A program made the position numbers and the translations under genes. A model generated the notes under the pieces. The model saw only the letters and a list, made by a program, of their open reading frames with translations. It searched no databases and was not told the origin of the DNA. A DNA stretch of 21,038 bases from Ophiosphaerella korrae (lineage: Eukaryota > Ascomycota > Dothideomycetes > Pleosporales > Phaeosphaeriaceae): assembly GCA_028456385.1 (NCBI GenBank), contig JALNQF010000586.1, positions 1 to 21,038 on the forward strand, read 5' to 3'. Below, in pieces: positions 1 to 10,449 of this stretch (position 1 is its first letter; each line of letters opens with the position of its first letter).

Positions 1-640
1 AAAGAGCAAATTCCTAGAGCTTAAAAAGGGCTCTAATTAACTAATAATACCTATTAGGTAGTAGTAGTAGTAGCTAGGGTTAAAGAGGTTAACTATTTTT
101 AAAGTTAAAATTATTATTTATAGAGTATAAAGCTAAGGTTTTTACTAATTTTAGTATAAAATTAAGACTTATACAACTTCTATATATAAAACGTATTAAC
201 TATAAACTCTTTTCTACTACCTTTACTTTACGCTAATAAAATTAAACCTAAAAGTGTTTGTATATAGTATAAGAGAAAGTAAAGTTAATACTACTAAGTA
301 ACTTAATAGCGCTAGATCTCTATATAAGTACTTACTATAGATATAGGCTTTGCGATAAGTAGGTTTATTAATATAGGAGACCTAGTAAGCCTAATATTTA
401 TAAGTATTAAGAGGTAGGTAGCGTAGAGTAGCTCTAGCTAGGAATTTAGTAGCTAGTTATAAATTCTACAATAGTAAACTAGACTTACGCGTAACTAGTT
501 ATAAGAGAGCGTAGTAGTTATAGCTATAGTAGTAGGGTAGGCCTTAACCTAAAAAGAGTTTTACGCTTACTAGCTAAAGTAAACTATTCCTACTATTTTT
601 ACGCTGTAATTTAGCTTTAGCTAGTAGGAAAGTTTTCTAA
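1..640. other. AT-rich 3' part of element 1 without recognisable coding
   Basis: This stretch lies downstream of the chromodomain of element 1 (minus-strand sense). It should hold the end of the polyprotein, the 3' untranslated part and possibly some LTR. I see no domain, no long open frame and no convincing LTR. A short (TAG)n run occupies about 57-73, and a small hairpin with arms AGAGC/GCTCT lies at about 17-35. CpA and TpG are almost missing: the first 120 bases contain one CpA and no TpG. Confidence 0.5.
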
Positions 641-1005
641 TTACGCCTTAGAGGGCCTTTTTATACCTACTAATAGCTAGAGTACTTTACTAGGTTATAT
701 CTTTATTAGGCTCTATTTTAGGTATATAGTTAGTATTTTAGGCTTCTCTAAGTAGTTCTAATAAAGGTTAAAGGTAGTAATTATACCTTATAAGAGCTTT
801 TTTACGCCTATTAATAATTTTAGGCTTATCTAGATAGTTCTAGTAAGAGCTAAAGGTAGTAATTACGCCTTAGAGAAGGCTATTTTATACCTATTAGTAA
901 GTTAAGATACTTTAATAGGTTACGTCTTTATTAAGGCTCTATTTTTTAGGTATACGTAGAGTTAATAGTTTAGCTTTCTCTAGGTAGTTCTAGTAAAAGT
1001 TAAAA
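641..1005 (-). repeat. Three tandem units (140, 82 and ~143 bp) at the chromodomain end
   Basis: Each unit begins with TTACGCCTTA or TTATACCTTA (starts at 641, 781 and 863) and ends with a version of 'AGTTCTARTAARRGYTAAARGTAG'-like sequence, read here on the plus strand. The middle unit is shorter, as if about 60 bases were deleted inside it. The unit at 863-1005 overlaps the last residues of the chromodomain frame on the minus strand. The duplications therefore copied the 3' end of the coding sequence, giving repeated Tyr-stop-Asn-Tyr-Leu-(Glu/Asp)-Lys peptides. Differences between units are mostly transitions. Confidence 0.75.
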
Positions 1006-1400
1006 GTAGCTTTATATTTTATAAATTCTTCTACTAGCTCCTATATAGGTTTATTATAGCTAGTCTAGTAGACTAAGTAGTACTATCTTACGTATTTTCT
1101 ACGCTCTTTAAAGCGTACGTCTAAGATAGCTTCTACTAAGTATTCTTTATATACGCTACTAGTTTCTTTATTAGTAATAATAATAGAGATTAGCTATAGT
1201 AAGTCTTAATCTAGTAAGAGCTTCTAATCTCTAAGGCGTAAGAGTTTTAAAGAGAAGACTAGAAATACGCCTTTACTTAGTATTTCTTAGAGTAGTACTA
1301 GCTTATATACTCTACTATTATAGATAACTCTCTTAATAAAGTATAGGCCTACTTATTAGTAGTCTAATTTTAGAGTTAGCTAAGTAGTTCTCTAATTAGC
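949..1400 (-). pseudogene. Integrase C-terminus (GPY/F-like module) and chromodomain of element 1
   Basis: The minus-strand frame shows a KLDYQ*VGLYFIK-like stretch near 1370-1400, matching the 'KLDxxxxGPY' module of chromovirus integrases, then LVLL...FSLKLLR, the usual P.FHVSLLK region. It continues with EYLVEAILD (about 1140) and YLVY*TSYNKP (about 1080), which are the β-strand and 'W.GY....WEP' parts of a chromodomain with the Trp codons turned into TAG. In the family this domain binds methylated H3K9 and steers integration into heterochromatin. The frame ends near 949 at AAA AAA TAG, although that stop could itself be a former Trp or Gln codon. Several in-frame stops make it dead. Confidence 0.75.
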
Positions 1401-2540
1401 TATACTAATATAAGCTTAGTTACTAACTTTATATACTAGTCTACTTTAGTAAGAAGTATTAGCTTAAGCTACTTACTTTTATTATACCTAGAGTATTTTT
1501 TCTTTAAGGTAGGCTACTAGGTTACTATAAGTGTTAAGTAGCTTATTAGCTCGTATACGTTAGTTATATTAGGCTAGGTTTAGTTAATTTTTATTATTTT
1601 TGCTAGGGTGTATACTACTATAGGGGTAATACCTTAGATCTACAAGAAATAGAGTTATCCTAATAGATATATTAATAGTATTATTTACCTAGAACTTAGC
1701 TACGTATAGCTAGGCTACTTAGTTATCTTATACGTAGTTAATATATTACTTTAAAAAGATCTCTAAAGCTTAATTTACTTACTTAGTTTAGCTATTAGTT
1801 TCTAAGTAATATATAGTTAAGAGCTTTTACGTAATATAAAGGCGTTTATATACGTAGCGCTAAAATTAGCTAATAAAAGTTATCTCTCTATTAAATACAA
1901 TATTTATTAGAACTCTATAAAGCTTAAAAATAGATATAAAATATTAAGTAGCTTCTTTAGGTTTTAGAGACTTATAGGAGAAGAAATAGCGTCTTTTTAT
2001 AAGGTAGTAGTAAATTACTAGGATATATTTATAAATCTAGCTACTATTTTTACTAGTTAGTAAGGCTTAGATATAGTCTACTAAGATATTAGTCTAAGGT
2101 ATATAAGGAATTAGTATAGGTTAGAAGTAACTAAGTTTACTATCTTATAAGTTCTTTATATAGTAGTAGATTAGGTATATATTATAAAATTACTTAATAG
2201 CTTAGAGTATCTTAGGCTAATAATAGCGCTTATATATTAGATATAGCGTACTATAGAGTCTTTTATAGCTTACTAACTAATAGTTATAGTATAAATTAAA
2301 GATTTAGTAGCGTAGATAGGTATTTAAGAAGATATATAGATACGTTTTATTAACTTAGAAGTGCTTTTCTTTCTCTAATCTAGTAAAGCTAATATTAGTA
2401 TATAAGAAGTAGTATCTTACTTTATAGAAAGCTTTTAATAGTTTTTATTATCTACTATCTATAGTAGTAAATATAGCTTAGGCTATATAGTCTTCTAAGT
2501 ACGCTATATCTAGTAATTCTTCTATTAGGTATAGGTTAAC
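1400..2540 (-). pseudogene. Integrase zinc-binding and catalytic core of element 1
   Basis: In the minus-strand frame, about 1750-1960 reads as the second half of an rve integrase core: INIVFNREITFIS*F*R (the 'SDRG..FTS.FW' block with the catalytic Asp), then YYLETNS*TK*VN*ALE (the 'HPETDGQTERVNQ' block that carries the catalytic Glu, here changed to Lys), and further on VNNTINISI (the 'EFAVNN' block). Between about 2300 and 2520 the frame resembles the H2C2 zinc-binding domain (KLLKAFYKVRYYF...KEKHF*VNKT), with the Cys codons lost. Integrase joins element cDNA to chromosomal DNA. Missing catalytic residues and many stops show it is inactive. The core is well supported, the zinc domain less so. 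Confidence 0.75.
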
Positions 2541-3200
2541 AATATATAGCAAGAGTTCTAGGTCTAGTTCTCTATTATAAGGTAGTAGAAAATCCTCTAA
2601 TAAGTTTACTAATTTTAGTTTTATTCCTATAATATAGTAAAAGTAGGCGTATACTATAGTAGCTTATTCTAGTATAAATCTATCTAGCTTTTATAGGTCT
2701 ATAAGGCTTAGAGCGTAAATTACTATATTTAGCGTAGGTTTTATACTTAAGGCTAGGACTTAAAGGCTTAGGATAATTTAGTTAGCTCTTAATACTTATA
2801 GATTAGAATTATCTATAGGGTAGTCTTATAGTTAGTAGCTTAGGGCGTCTACAACTTTATTTATATTACTAAGTACGTATTTAATATAGAAATTAAATTA
2901 GGATAGGAATAATAACTAGCGTACCTAGTAGTAATTAAGCTTTTTAGTTATTATAAAAGTTTCTAAATTATAGTAGTTTATTATAACGTAGATTATATAT
3001 AGACTACTTATAAGCTCTAGTTTTTATTCTTTAAATACTTAGATTATAGCTATAAGCTCTAGGTTATAGATATTATAATTATATTCTACTAGGGTATATT
3101 TTTTTAAGAAGAAGCTAACTAGCTATTAGATTCTATCTTAGTTTAGTTAGCTTATTACTCTACTTAAAGCCTACCTAGAAGTATTAGTTTAGATATAAAT
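2540..3200 (-). pseudogene. RNase H domain of element 1
   Basis: The minus-strand frame gives YNYNIYNLELIAIIQVFKEQ (about 3000-3070), matching the 'YDIHDKELLAIV.AF.EW' helix of gypsy RNase H. It is followed by IINYYNLETFIITKKLN ('TDHKNLEYF.TTK.LN'), then LSQFNFYIKY and NKVVDALS ('DALSR', the C-terminal end of the domain). RNase H degrades the RNA strand of the RNA:DNA hybrid during reverse transcription. The Asp/His positions are changed by C-to-T mutation. It is continuous with RT on the right and the integrase on the left. The second copy of element 1 starts just after this domain, at the position matching about 2650. Confidence 0.8.
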
Positions 3201-3279
3201 TAGTTTTAAGGAGTTAAAGTAAAGTAAGACTACTTTTAGCTAGAAAGTAGCTTTTAGTTTATTAAAAGTATCTATATAT

Positions 3280-4180
3280 TCTTAGGTAATTATAAAAAGC
3301 TTATACTAAGTCTTTTAAAAGAGTAGCCTATCTCCTTTAGTAAGTTTAGTAATAACCTTAGACTTAATTAACTTAGTAAGTAGTAAGGTAAAGCTTAAGT
3401 AATCTTTAATAAAGTGCTAGAAGAATCTAGTATAGCCTAGAAAGGCTAGGACTTCTTTAGTAGTCCTTAGTATTTCTTACTCCTAAATAGCTTTAACTTT
3501 AGAAAGATCTATTGTAATTCCTTTATTAAAGATAATTATACCTAAAAACTTAACTAAGGTAGTATAGAGGCTAGATTTTTTAGGATCTACGTAGAAGCTT
3601 TACTCTTTTAGTTACGTAAGTACTTTATAAACGTACTAGATATAGTCTATTTTATTATTAGAGTATATTAGAACGTTATTTATATATATAGTATAGAAGT
3701 TGTCTAAGTATTCTAGTAGGGCTAAGTTAATAGCGCGCTAGAAAGTAGCTAGTACGTTAGTAAAGCTAAAGAGTACTACCTTATAAGTATATATACTAAA
3801 GTAAGTAATAAAAGTAGTTAGCTATTCTAAATTTAAAGTAATACGTAAGTAGTAAAAGGCGTATATTACGTTAAATTTAGAGAAAATCTTTACCTTATTT
3901 AAGTAAGCTAGTATTTCCCTAAAGAATAGAATAGAGTACTAGTCTTTAATAGTAGATTTATTTAGCTTGTAGTAGTTTACGTAAACTTATAAGTTACTAT
4001 CTAGTTTAGCTATAATTAGTAGGTTATTCTTAGCTAAAGAGCTATATTTACTAATAAAGCCTTTACCTTCTATTTTTTAGATATATTTTTAGATTACTTT
4101 ATCTTGTTTTCTAGTAAAGAAGTAAAGTTTAGTATCTAGGATTTTTATACTAAGCTTAAAAGTAATTTCTAGGTTATATA
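3280..4180 (-). pseudogene. Reverse transcriptase of element 1
   Basis: Read on the minus strand, the frame runs from KGFISKYSSLAKN and KLDSNL*VYVNYYKLNKSTIKDQY (about 3930-4080; the family's 'F.KKDGSLRLCVDYR.LN..T' block) through KVKIFSKFNVIYAFYYLRI (about 3850-3900; 'FSK.D...AYH.IRI'). It then reaches YINNVLIYS near 3675-3690, which is the catalytic YxDD box with both Asp codons changed to Asn, and VDPKKSS followed by a thumb-like region. This enzyme copies element RNA into DNA. The catalytic Asp loss and several TAG stops make it inactive. Copy 2 keeps the first Asp (YIDN, near 17010-17025). Confidence 0.9.
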
Positions 4181-4479
4181 GCTTATAAAAGAGAAGTTCT
4201 TTAGTAGCTTTCTTATTAAAATAAAGTATTAGGTCCTAATATAGTTAGAGTAGTTCTATAGACAAGATATCCTTAAGCTCTACTATAGGTAGTAGCTTAT
4301 AAAATTATACGTAATCTACTTCTCTAGTTACTTTATAGTAGTACGCTAGTAGTAGTATTTTATTTAAGGTAAGTACTATAAGCGTATATCTATTTCTTCT
4401 AGTAAAGGCTTTAATTATATAATAACTAATAGTTTAAATATCTATTAATAAGTTCTATTTACACCTATTAAGGTACTTA

Positions 4480-4800
4480 CTTAGAGGCCCTATAAGAGTA
4501 GATAATAGTTTAAGCGCTAGCTTCTTTAAGGCTATAGTAAAGTAATATCTAGGTATACTATAGTATACTACTAAGGGAATTTTATTAGTTATCTAGTAGT
4601 ATTATTAGTAGTAAATATTAGAGAATAATAACATTCTATTATAGTAGTTAAGTTTAATAGTATAGGCCTTACACTATAAAAATCCTAAAATAAAGTTAAA
4701 TTAGCTTACGTTTTTAATAATATAGGTAGAGGTCTATTTAATATACGCGCCTACTTGTAGGTAGAACTTAACCTAATACGTAATAGACTTAGATAAAGAA
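4480..4800 (-). pseudogene. Aspartic protease-like region of element 1
   Basis: Upstream (minus-strand sense) of RT, a frame starting near 4750 reads AYIKYTSTYIIKNVS*FNFILGFL. It has the layout of a retrotransposon protease start ('..A.IDSGS..NFIS..F'), with the catalytic Asp no longer visible. The domain lies between the gag zinc knuckle and RT, as in other gypsy elements, and would cleave the Gag-Pol polyprotein. Recognition rests on position plus a weak motif. Confidence 0.5.
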
Positions 4801-5049
4801 CTATTATATCCTTTATAGATAATAAGTTAAAGTAGCTAGATAGTTTATAATTTTATAGTCTTCTAAGTAAATTTTTAGTAAATAAAGTTTATATTAGCTC
4901 TATTATTAGCTAGGGTTCTAGCTATATAAAGTACTATATAGTCTTTACTTAGAAAGCTAGTAAATAAAAATTAGTTTAGCTTAGCTTCTATTAGATTAGT
5001 TAGTAGTTTCTTATACTAGACTATCTATATTCTATAAGTAAGTATATAG

Positions 5050-7990
5050 GATATAGCTATACTAGGAGTTATACTTTAGTAGTTAATTACGCTCTTCTAG
5101 TTTATATAATCTCTAGGTTAAGGCTTTAAGCTTAGAGAACGTTATTTTCTAGATCTTAGTCTAAGTTAGGCTCTAGTTCTAGCTCTATATCTAGTTAGGA
5201 GTTGTATTTAAAGAATTAGTCTTCTATTTCTATATCTATTTTAGAGTCTATTACTATATAAGTAGCTATATAGTAGTTTATAGTATTAGTAAGTATCTTA
5301 GATTTAGTAGCTTTTGTTTATTTATAAGTAGTATAGTCTAGCTTCTTAATACCTATCTTTCTATAGCCTTAGTATAAAATTATTTTAAAGTTCTTAGTTT
5401 TAATTATAGTAGCCTTTTCGCTAATTAGGTATATTCTTCTAAATACGCCTTCTAGCTATAGTTAATAGTGTTTTAGTTCTTATAGAGTTATAGCTAGTTC
5501 TTCTTTAAAGTTTTATATCTATACTCTTAGTTTAGCTCTTATAGGCGCTAGAGTACAAAGCTAGGTTTACTTAGGGCTTATATCTAGGTTATAATTATTT
5601 ACTTTATTTTCTAATATTAAGATTATCTTTTAAAAATTAGCGGGGCTATTATAGATACTAGGGGTAGTACTAGTAGCCTCTTTAAGCTAGGGTTATAGCT
5701 TTTTTTAAAAGTAGATATTATATAGCTATAGGTTCTATTATAGTTTAAGGCTAATATTATTAAATTTAGAGAGGAATTTAGCCTATACTAACTAGGTAGT
5801 TTTGTAGATTAGTTAATCTAGTCTAAATTTAGCTATTTCTAGGGTTTTGTAACGTACTTCTCTTAATCCTACTACGTCTATATTACTAAATTAGTAAAAA
5901 AGTATAAAGAAATATATAAATTCTTCTTAGTATAAGTAAGTAATACTATTTAAGATAGTAAAGTATAAGTAGGCTAATCCTATATAGTAGTATATAATAA
6001 TATTAGCTTAGGTTTATAAGCTAATATATTTTTTTGTATTAGTAATAAAGTAATTATATATAGACTAGATAAAGAATATAATATCTATAAAGTATCTTAT
6101 ATCTAAAAATTATAGAGGTTTTATAAAGTAGTCTTTTTATTCTTTATACTAGTAAAAATTAAAGGCTAGCTCTTAGATACTAGTTAAGAAAAGAGTTAGA
6201 GTAAACTCTTCTCTATTAAAGATATAGTAGCCTACTACTAGTACTTAGGGTTTAAACTCTCTTTTAAAGAAGCTAGGTTACTAGCCTTATAGTAAGATCT
6301 TAGTATAAAGTAGTTCTATATCTTTCTACGCTAGTATATTAAAGTTAAAAGTTTCTAGCTTAGTTTATTTAGCTATTAGGTTTTCTTAGTAGATTACTAC
6401 TTTATATAAGTAGTTATATTTTACTATAGCTTCTTTTTATAGAGCTTTATACTAAGTAGCTCTTTAGCCTAAGGTATTATATTACTCTATAATATAGTTA
6501 TAGTCTAGTAGTAATTATACTAGGCGTTCTTAGAGTTAAGCTAATTAGTTATTTTATTAAGAAAGTTATTTATTTACTTTACTTACTCTAGCTATAAGCT
6601 TCTAGTTTTATTTATTTACTACGTTAATTACGTCTTATATCTACGTGTTTACAACTACTAAGTATAATACTATTCTAGCTAGGGTAAACTCTCTAAGAGA
6701 TAAGTAATTACTAAGTTTATTATCCTTAATTCCTTAGTATAAAGTTAGTAATAAGGTATAAAACAAGGGTTAGAGCTTAATAAACTTAGTAAGTAATTTC
6801 TTAAGTTTATCCTAAGATATAAAGACTATTCTTAGTAGTAAGTCTTTGTTAATTATAGCGTTTAATAGTAAGTTATTTCTTAGCTCTTCTAGGTTCTTAA
6901 GCTTAAGTATAAGCTAGAGTAATAATACTTAGCTAATATTTAGTTAGGCGTCTTTAATTAAGTTGTTTAATATAGTCTAGTTATTAAAAGAGACCTTAGT
7001 AACTAGTCTATACCTTAGGGGGCTACTTTAGTTAAAGAAGGTAGAGTCTATATCTAGGTTAAATTCTTCTATAATAAGTTAGTTAAGAGTAGCTAAGTCT
7101 ATTATAGAGCTATTAGCTAAAAAAGTACTTAGTGCTTATTAGGGAATTATATTAGGTTAGAAATTAAGTTTACTAGGTAGTCTTAGCTAAATAAAGAATT
7201 TAGGGTCTATTACCTATTTTCTTTTATCTTTCTATAAAGAGTTTTTAAGATATTATTAGAAGTTACTTAGTACTTTTTTTATTAGAGTAGTTAGTATAGT
7301 AAGTCTCTAGGTCTATTTTTCTAGAGACCTAGTTCTAGCGCGTATTTTATAGATTTTTTATAGTATAGTAGCTCTAGAGTATTCTCTTAGTTCTTTACTA
7401 GATCTATAGTCTACTATTTATAGCGTATCTTTATCTTATAAGTATACTTAGTTTAAGTAATAAAGAGGTTATAAGCTAGTATTATTTTAGTTTAAGAGGC
7501 TAGCTTTTAAGAAGATAGAAGATTTTTTATATAACTAAGTTATAGTATAATAAGCTAAGTTATAGTAGTTATATACTATATTAGTATATTTAGCTATTAG
7601 TTTATAGAGATTTAGATCTTTAGCACTAGCTAGTAAAGGTTTTAGTAAGGTCTAGGGTACTTTATTACTTAGTTCTTATAAATTAAGTACTAGTAATTTA
7701 CGTAAGTTTAGAAGTCTTTTTCTTCCTTAGCGCTACTACCTAAGTTTAATACCTAGTATAAGTATACCCTTACCTAAGTATATATAGTAAGTATAAGCTA
7801 AAGCTTTATAACTTATAAGGTAGTTAAACTACTTTTCTTTAGTATATATTTCTTTCTAGAACGTTAGCGCTAGTACTAGTAAAAAGGGAGCGCTAGAAAC
7901 CTTAACTAGAACTATAATATAGTAAACTTAAGAGGCTACCTAGCGCGCTGTAGCTAAGGTAGGATCTAATTCCTAGTAGTATAGTTCTTT
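5050..7990 (-). pseudogene. gag region of element 1
   Basis: Gag forms the cytoplasmic particle that packages element RNA. The best marker is a degraded zinc knuckle at about 5345-5390 on the minus strand, where Y-x2-Y-x4-I-x4-Y (G-Y-R-K-I-G-I-K-K-L-D-Y) stands in the CCHC pattern, as expected when TGY Cys codons become TAY. To the right, about 6600-7990 holds a long, heavily stopped frame with gag-like helical character (LSNYLSLREFTLARIVLYL near 6680), but I cannot match it to a named gag family. The total span of nearly 3 kb is long for gag alone, so an extra N-terminal region or an upstream untranslated part may be included. The start codon is not determinable because ATG is destroyed almost everywhere. 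Confidence 0.55.
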
Positions 7991-8221
7991 TTAGCTAGCT
8001 AGGCTTAATTAAGAGTTAGCTATAATTAGCTATCTTATAGTAACTCTAGTATAAGTAAAAAAGCTACTAGCGTAGTTCTAGGTTATAGAGAGGCCTATAG
8101 AAGTAAAATATTTATAGAGATCTACTATTATATAAAGTAAACTTTATATAAGATAACTTAATAAAGTAGTTTTAATAATTAACTAAAAAGAGTAAATAGT
8201 AGATAAAGCTATCTAAGTAAG

Positions 8222-8243
8222 TACTAGGTATATATACCTAGTA
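8222..8243. repeat. Perfect 22-bp palindrome
   Basis: Arms TACTAGGTATA and TATACCTAGTA meet with no spacer. The symmetry extends outward as an imperfect hairpin (AGTAAG to the left, CTTACT to the right, one-base offset), giving about 36 bases in all. It lies just inside the right end of element 1, in what should be its leader or LTR. A role is unknown; RIP raises the chance of TA-rich palindromes, but this length is more than expected by accident. Confidence 0.7.
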
Positions 8244-8284
8244 GCTTACTAAGCACTAACTAAAAGTAGAAAGGTAGTTAAATA

Positions 8285-8390
8285 TTAGTAAGTTATAAAC
8301 TTACTAACATATTAGTAAGTTTGTAATATTAGTAAGTTTGCAATATTAGTAAGTTTATAATATTAGTAAGTTATAAACTTACTAATATTA
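8285..8390. repeat. Palindrome - three 17-bp direct repeats - palindrome block
   Basis: Inverted repeat 1 has 10-bp arms (8285-8294 and 8298-8307) with an ATA spacer. Three head-to-tail 17-bp units follow at 8309-8325, 8326-8342 and 8343-8359 (ATATTAGTAAGTTT plus GTA, GCA or ATA). Inverted repeat 2 has 15-bp arms (8358-8372 and 8376-8390), again with an ATA spacer. All share the core ATTAGTAAGTT. The block sits at the junction between element 1 and the truncated integrase of element 2, so it either marks the end of element 1 (LTR start with subrepeats) or is a breakpoint structure. Confidence 0.8.
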
Positions 8391-8990
8391 GTGCGAAAAT
8401 AAGAAGTATAAGAGATAACTCCTTTATACTTCTATCTTACTCTTCTCTTTATATAGTCTAAAGTATAAATACTTTATAAGTTTATCTACTATTATTAGGA
8501 TTCTATTATATTTAACTCTTAATATTAAGTCTTTAGACTTAGGTAGCTTTATAATAAAGTTTATTATAATAACTCTTTATAGTTATTCTAGTACTTCTAC
8601 TAGTTATAGTATTCTATATAGTACGTATCTATTATATTTATTTCTCTAGTATTCTATATAGTCTTATAGTACTTCTATTACTAGCTATCTTACTTTTAGA
8701 ATATAGTAATCTTATAGTAACTTATTAAGAGTTTTATTAATTCCTTAATAACTATATACTAGTAATTTATAGAATTGTTATATAAATTCTCTTTAAATCT
8801 TTCTTAGAATATACGTTCTTCTATATACTTATACAAGTTCTTCTTAGATCTCTAGTTTTTCTATTTCTTTAGATACTTCTTACGTTACTTTCTAAATCTA
8901 TTTATCTAGCTTACTACTTTTTCTTTTAAGTGTTGCGGCTATTTTAAGTATATTTAGGACTAAGTATTCTTCTTTATTCTTAACTAGAAC
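8391..8990 (-). pseudogene. Integrase N-terminus of element 2 (zinc-binding domain and start of core)
   Basis: The minus-strand frame runs through VYRRTYILRKI*REFI*QFYKLLVYSY*G (about 8740-8830), the H2C2 zinc-binding 'VPR.L...ii...H....GHQG' block. It continues with a NKYNRY region (about 8630) where CQRNK...H would be expected, then FIIKLPKSKD (about 8520-8570) and ILIIVDKLIKYLYF (about 8450-8490), the 'D.I.v.VDRLTKyahF' strand bearing the first core residues. The frame reaches about 8395 and then runs into the palindrome block with no trace of the 'SDRG' or 'ETDGQTE' blocks. It is therefore a truncated integrase, not only a mutated one. Confidence 0.8.
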
Positions 8991-8999
8991 TATACTAGT

Positions 9000-9450
9000 T
9001 ACTTTTACTTCTTCTTATAAGTCTAGTTTTCTACTAAAGGTATCTATAAATTAATTATCTTTTTCTTTTATATATATAATTTCTATATTAAATATTAATA
9101 GGAATTCCTACTATCTTATATAGTATTATAATAGTTCCTTATTTAGTATAAATCTTATAAGATTCTTATAATCTATATAGACCTTTATCTTATATTTTAC
9201 TCTTTATAAGTATACTCTCTATTACTTAAATACTTTATAGATTACTAGTATTTCTTTATTATAGATTAAGTAGTTAAGCTCTACTATCTTTATTTTCTTA
9301 GAGAAGTATTTAACTAAGTATTCTTTTTTAGTTTCTAGGTCTTCTTGTATTAGTGCTATTCTATAGACTAAGTTAGATATATCTATTTTTACTATTACTA
9401 GTAGGTTAAGGTTATATATTCTAATAACTAGGTTTTCTATAAACTTCTTC
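9000..9450 (-). pseudogene. RNase H domain of element 2
   Basis: The minus-strand frame gives IDISNLVYRIALIQED (about 9350-9395), matching 'TDASDYAIGGVLSQ' of gypsy RNase H. KYFSKKI...ELNYLIYNKEILVIYKVFK (about 9230-9310) follows and matches 'YHSKKM...E.NY.IYDKELLAIV.AF'. VYIDYKNLIRF (about 9155-9185) corresponds to 'VYTDHKNL.YF'. The motif order is complete and correctly spaced, with few indels; damage is by point change only. Confidence 0.85.
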
Positions 9451-9699
9451 TTAATTTTATTAAATACCTTATTATATTCTTTAGTCTATTTAAATAGCGT
9501 ATCTTTCTTTATAAGTCTTATTATTAGTTTTATATCTTTAGACTATCTTACTATTAACTTTCTATAGAAGTTAGCTAGTCTATAAAATTATTATACTTCC
9601 TTTAGGTTTTTTAGTATTAGCTATTCGTTAATTAACTTAATCTTTGCTAGATTAATCTTAATCTTTCCTAGTTTAATAATAAATCTAAAGAAATCTATT

Positions 9700-10300
9700 T
9701 CTTTTATATAAAATTTATACTTCCTTATCTTAAAGAATATTTTAGCTTCTACTAGTTTCTCTAGTACTTTGTATATATATTATATATATTCTTTCTCTAT
9801 TTCTAAGAATATAAAGATATTATCTAAGTATACAAATATAAATACGTCTAAGTACTCTTTTAGTACTATATTAATTCTTTCTTAGAAGGCTACTTGTGCG
9901 TTTATTAAACTAAAAGGTATAACTATATATTTATATAGTTTAAACTATATTCTAAACGCTATTTTCTATTTATTACCTTTTTTAATTCTAATCTAATAGT
10001 AAGCGTTTTAAATATCTAGTTTTGTAAAGATCTTTACTTTCTATAGCCTATCTTATATTATATCTATTTATAGTAAAGGGTACTAGTTCTTATTTATAAC
10101 TATATTAGTTTTTCTAAAGTCTATATAGGGCCTTTTCTTACTTATTCTTTTTTTATCTATAAAGATAAGTTTATATACTACTAAAGATTTAGATTCTTTT
10201 ATCTATCTTTTCTTTAGTGCGTTTTTAATAAACGTTTATTTAATCTTTAATTCTTCTTCTATTTTTTAATAGACTAGGCTCTATCTTACGTTTTTTTTTT
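9700..10300 (-). pseudogene. Reverse transcriptase of element 2
   Basis: On the minus strand, IRKSKSLVVYKLIFIDKK (about 10150-10205) matches the 'I..S.SP.a.P.lfV.KK' block. It is followed by YIDFRKTN (RT 'DYR.LN'), a YPLL*ID segment, and KVKIFTKLDI*NAYY*IRI (about 9985-10045; 'FtklDl..AYhqIRI'). The catalytic box is at 9816-9830 and reads YLDN, with the second Asp changed to Asn, followed by IFIFLE. The family match is clear. TAA/TAG stops at former Gln and Trp codons and the altered box show it is inactive. Confidence 0.9.
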
Positions 10301-10449
10301 TCTAAGTCTATTACTAAGTCCTATAGTTAATATTCTAGAAGGTAGTCTTTAGGTTTAATAAGTTGTTTCTCCTATTTTTTATATTCTTCTAGGAATTCTC
10401 TTTTAGTTATACTTATATTAGCTTTTAATATTTCTTTCTTTAGGTAGCT

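Larger units (their letters stand above)
1..8390 (-). mobile_element. Element 1, copy 1: RIP-degraded Ty3/gypsy chromovirus-type retrotransposon
   Basis: On the minus strand the domain order is gag (right), protease, reverse transcriptase, RNase H, integrase, GPY/F module and chromodomain (left), which is the order of Ty3/gypsy (Metaviridae) elements. Every domain is riddled with TAG/TAA stops and Cys>Tyr, Asp>Asn or Gly>Arg/Ser changes, all expected from C-to-T change on either strand, so nothing here can make protein. The right end is placed at the palindrome block near 8390, where the coding sequence of a different family begins. I could not find a matching pair of long terminal repeats: the first 600 bases and the last few hundred show no clear similarity to each other, so the 3' LTR may be lost or lie left of the window. 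A second partial copy lies at 15976-19406. The family is firm; the exact ends are not. Confidence 0.85.

Noticed and set aside
57..73. TAG microsatellite as a meaningful repeat
   Set aside because: TAG runs are a direct product of RIP and occur at many places in the window.
1..640. 3' LTR of element 1
   Set aside because: I could not find a matching copy near the right end of the element (about 8000-8390), so calling an LTR is not supported.
8285..8390. CRISPR-like array
   Set aside because: The 17-bp units abut with no unique spacers, and the setting is a fungal-type retrotransposon block; they are tandem repeats.
8285..8390. Plasmid-type replication origin with iterons
   Set aside because: Direct repeats plus palindromes look similar, but no replication gene is near and the flanks are eukaryotic retroelements.
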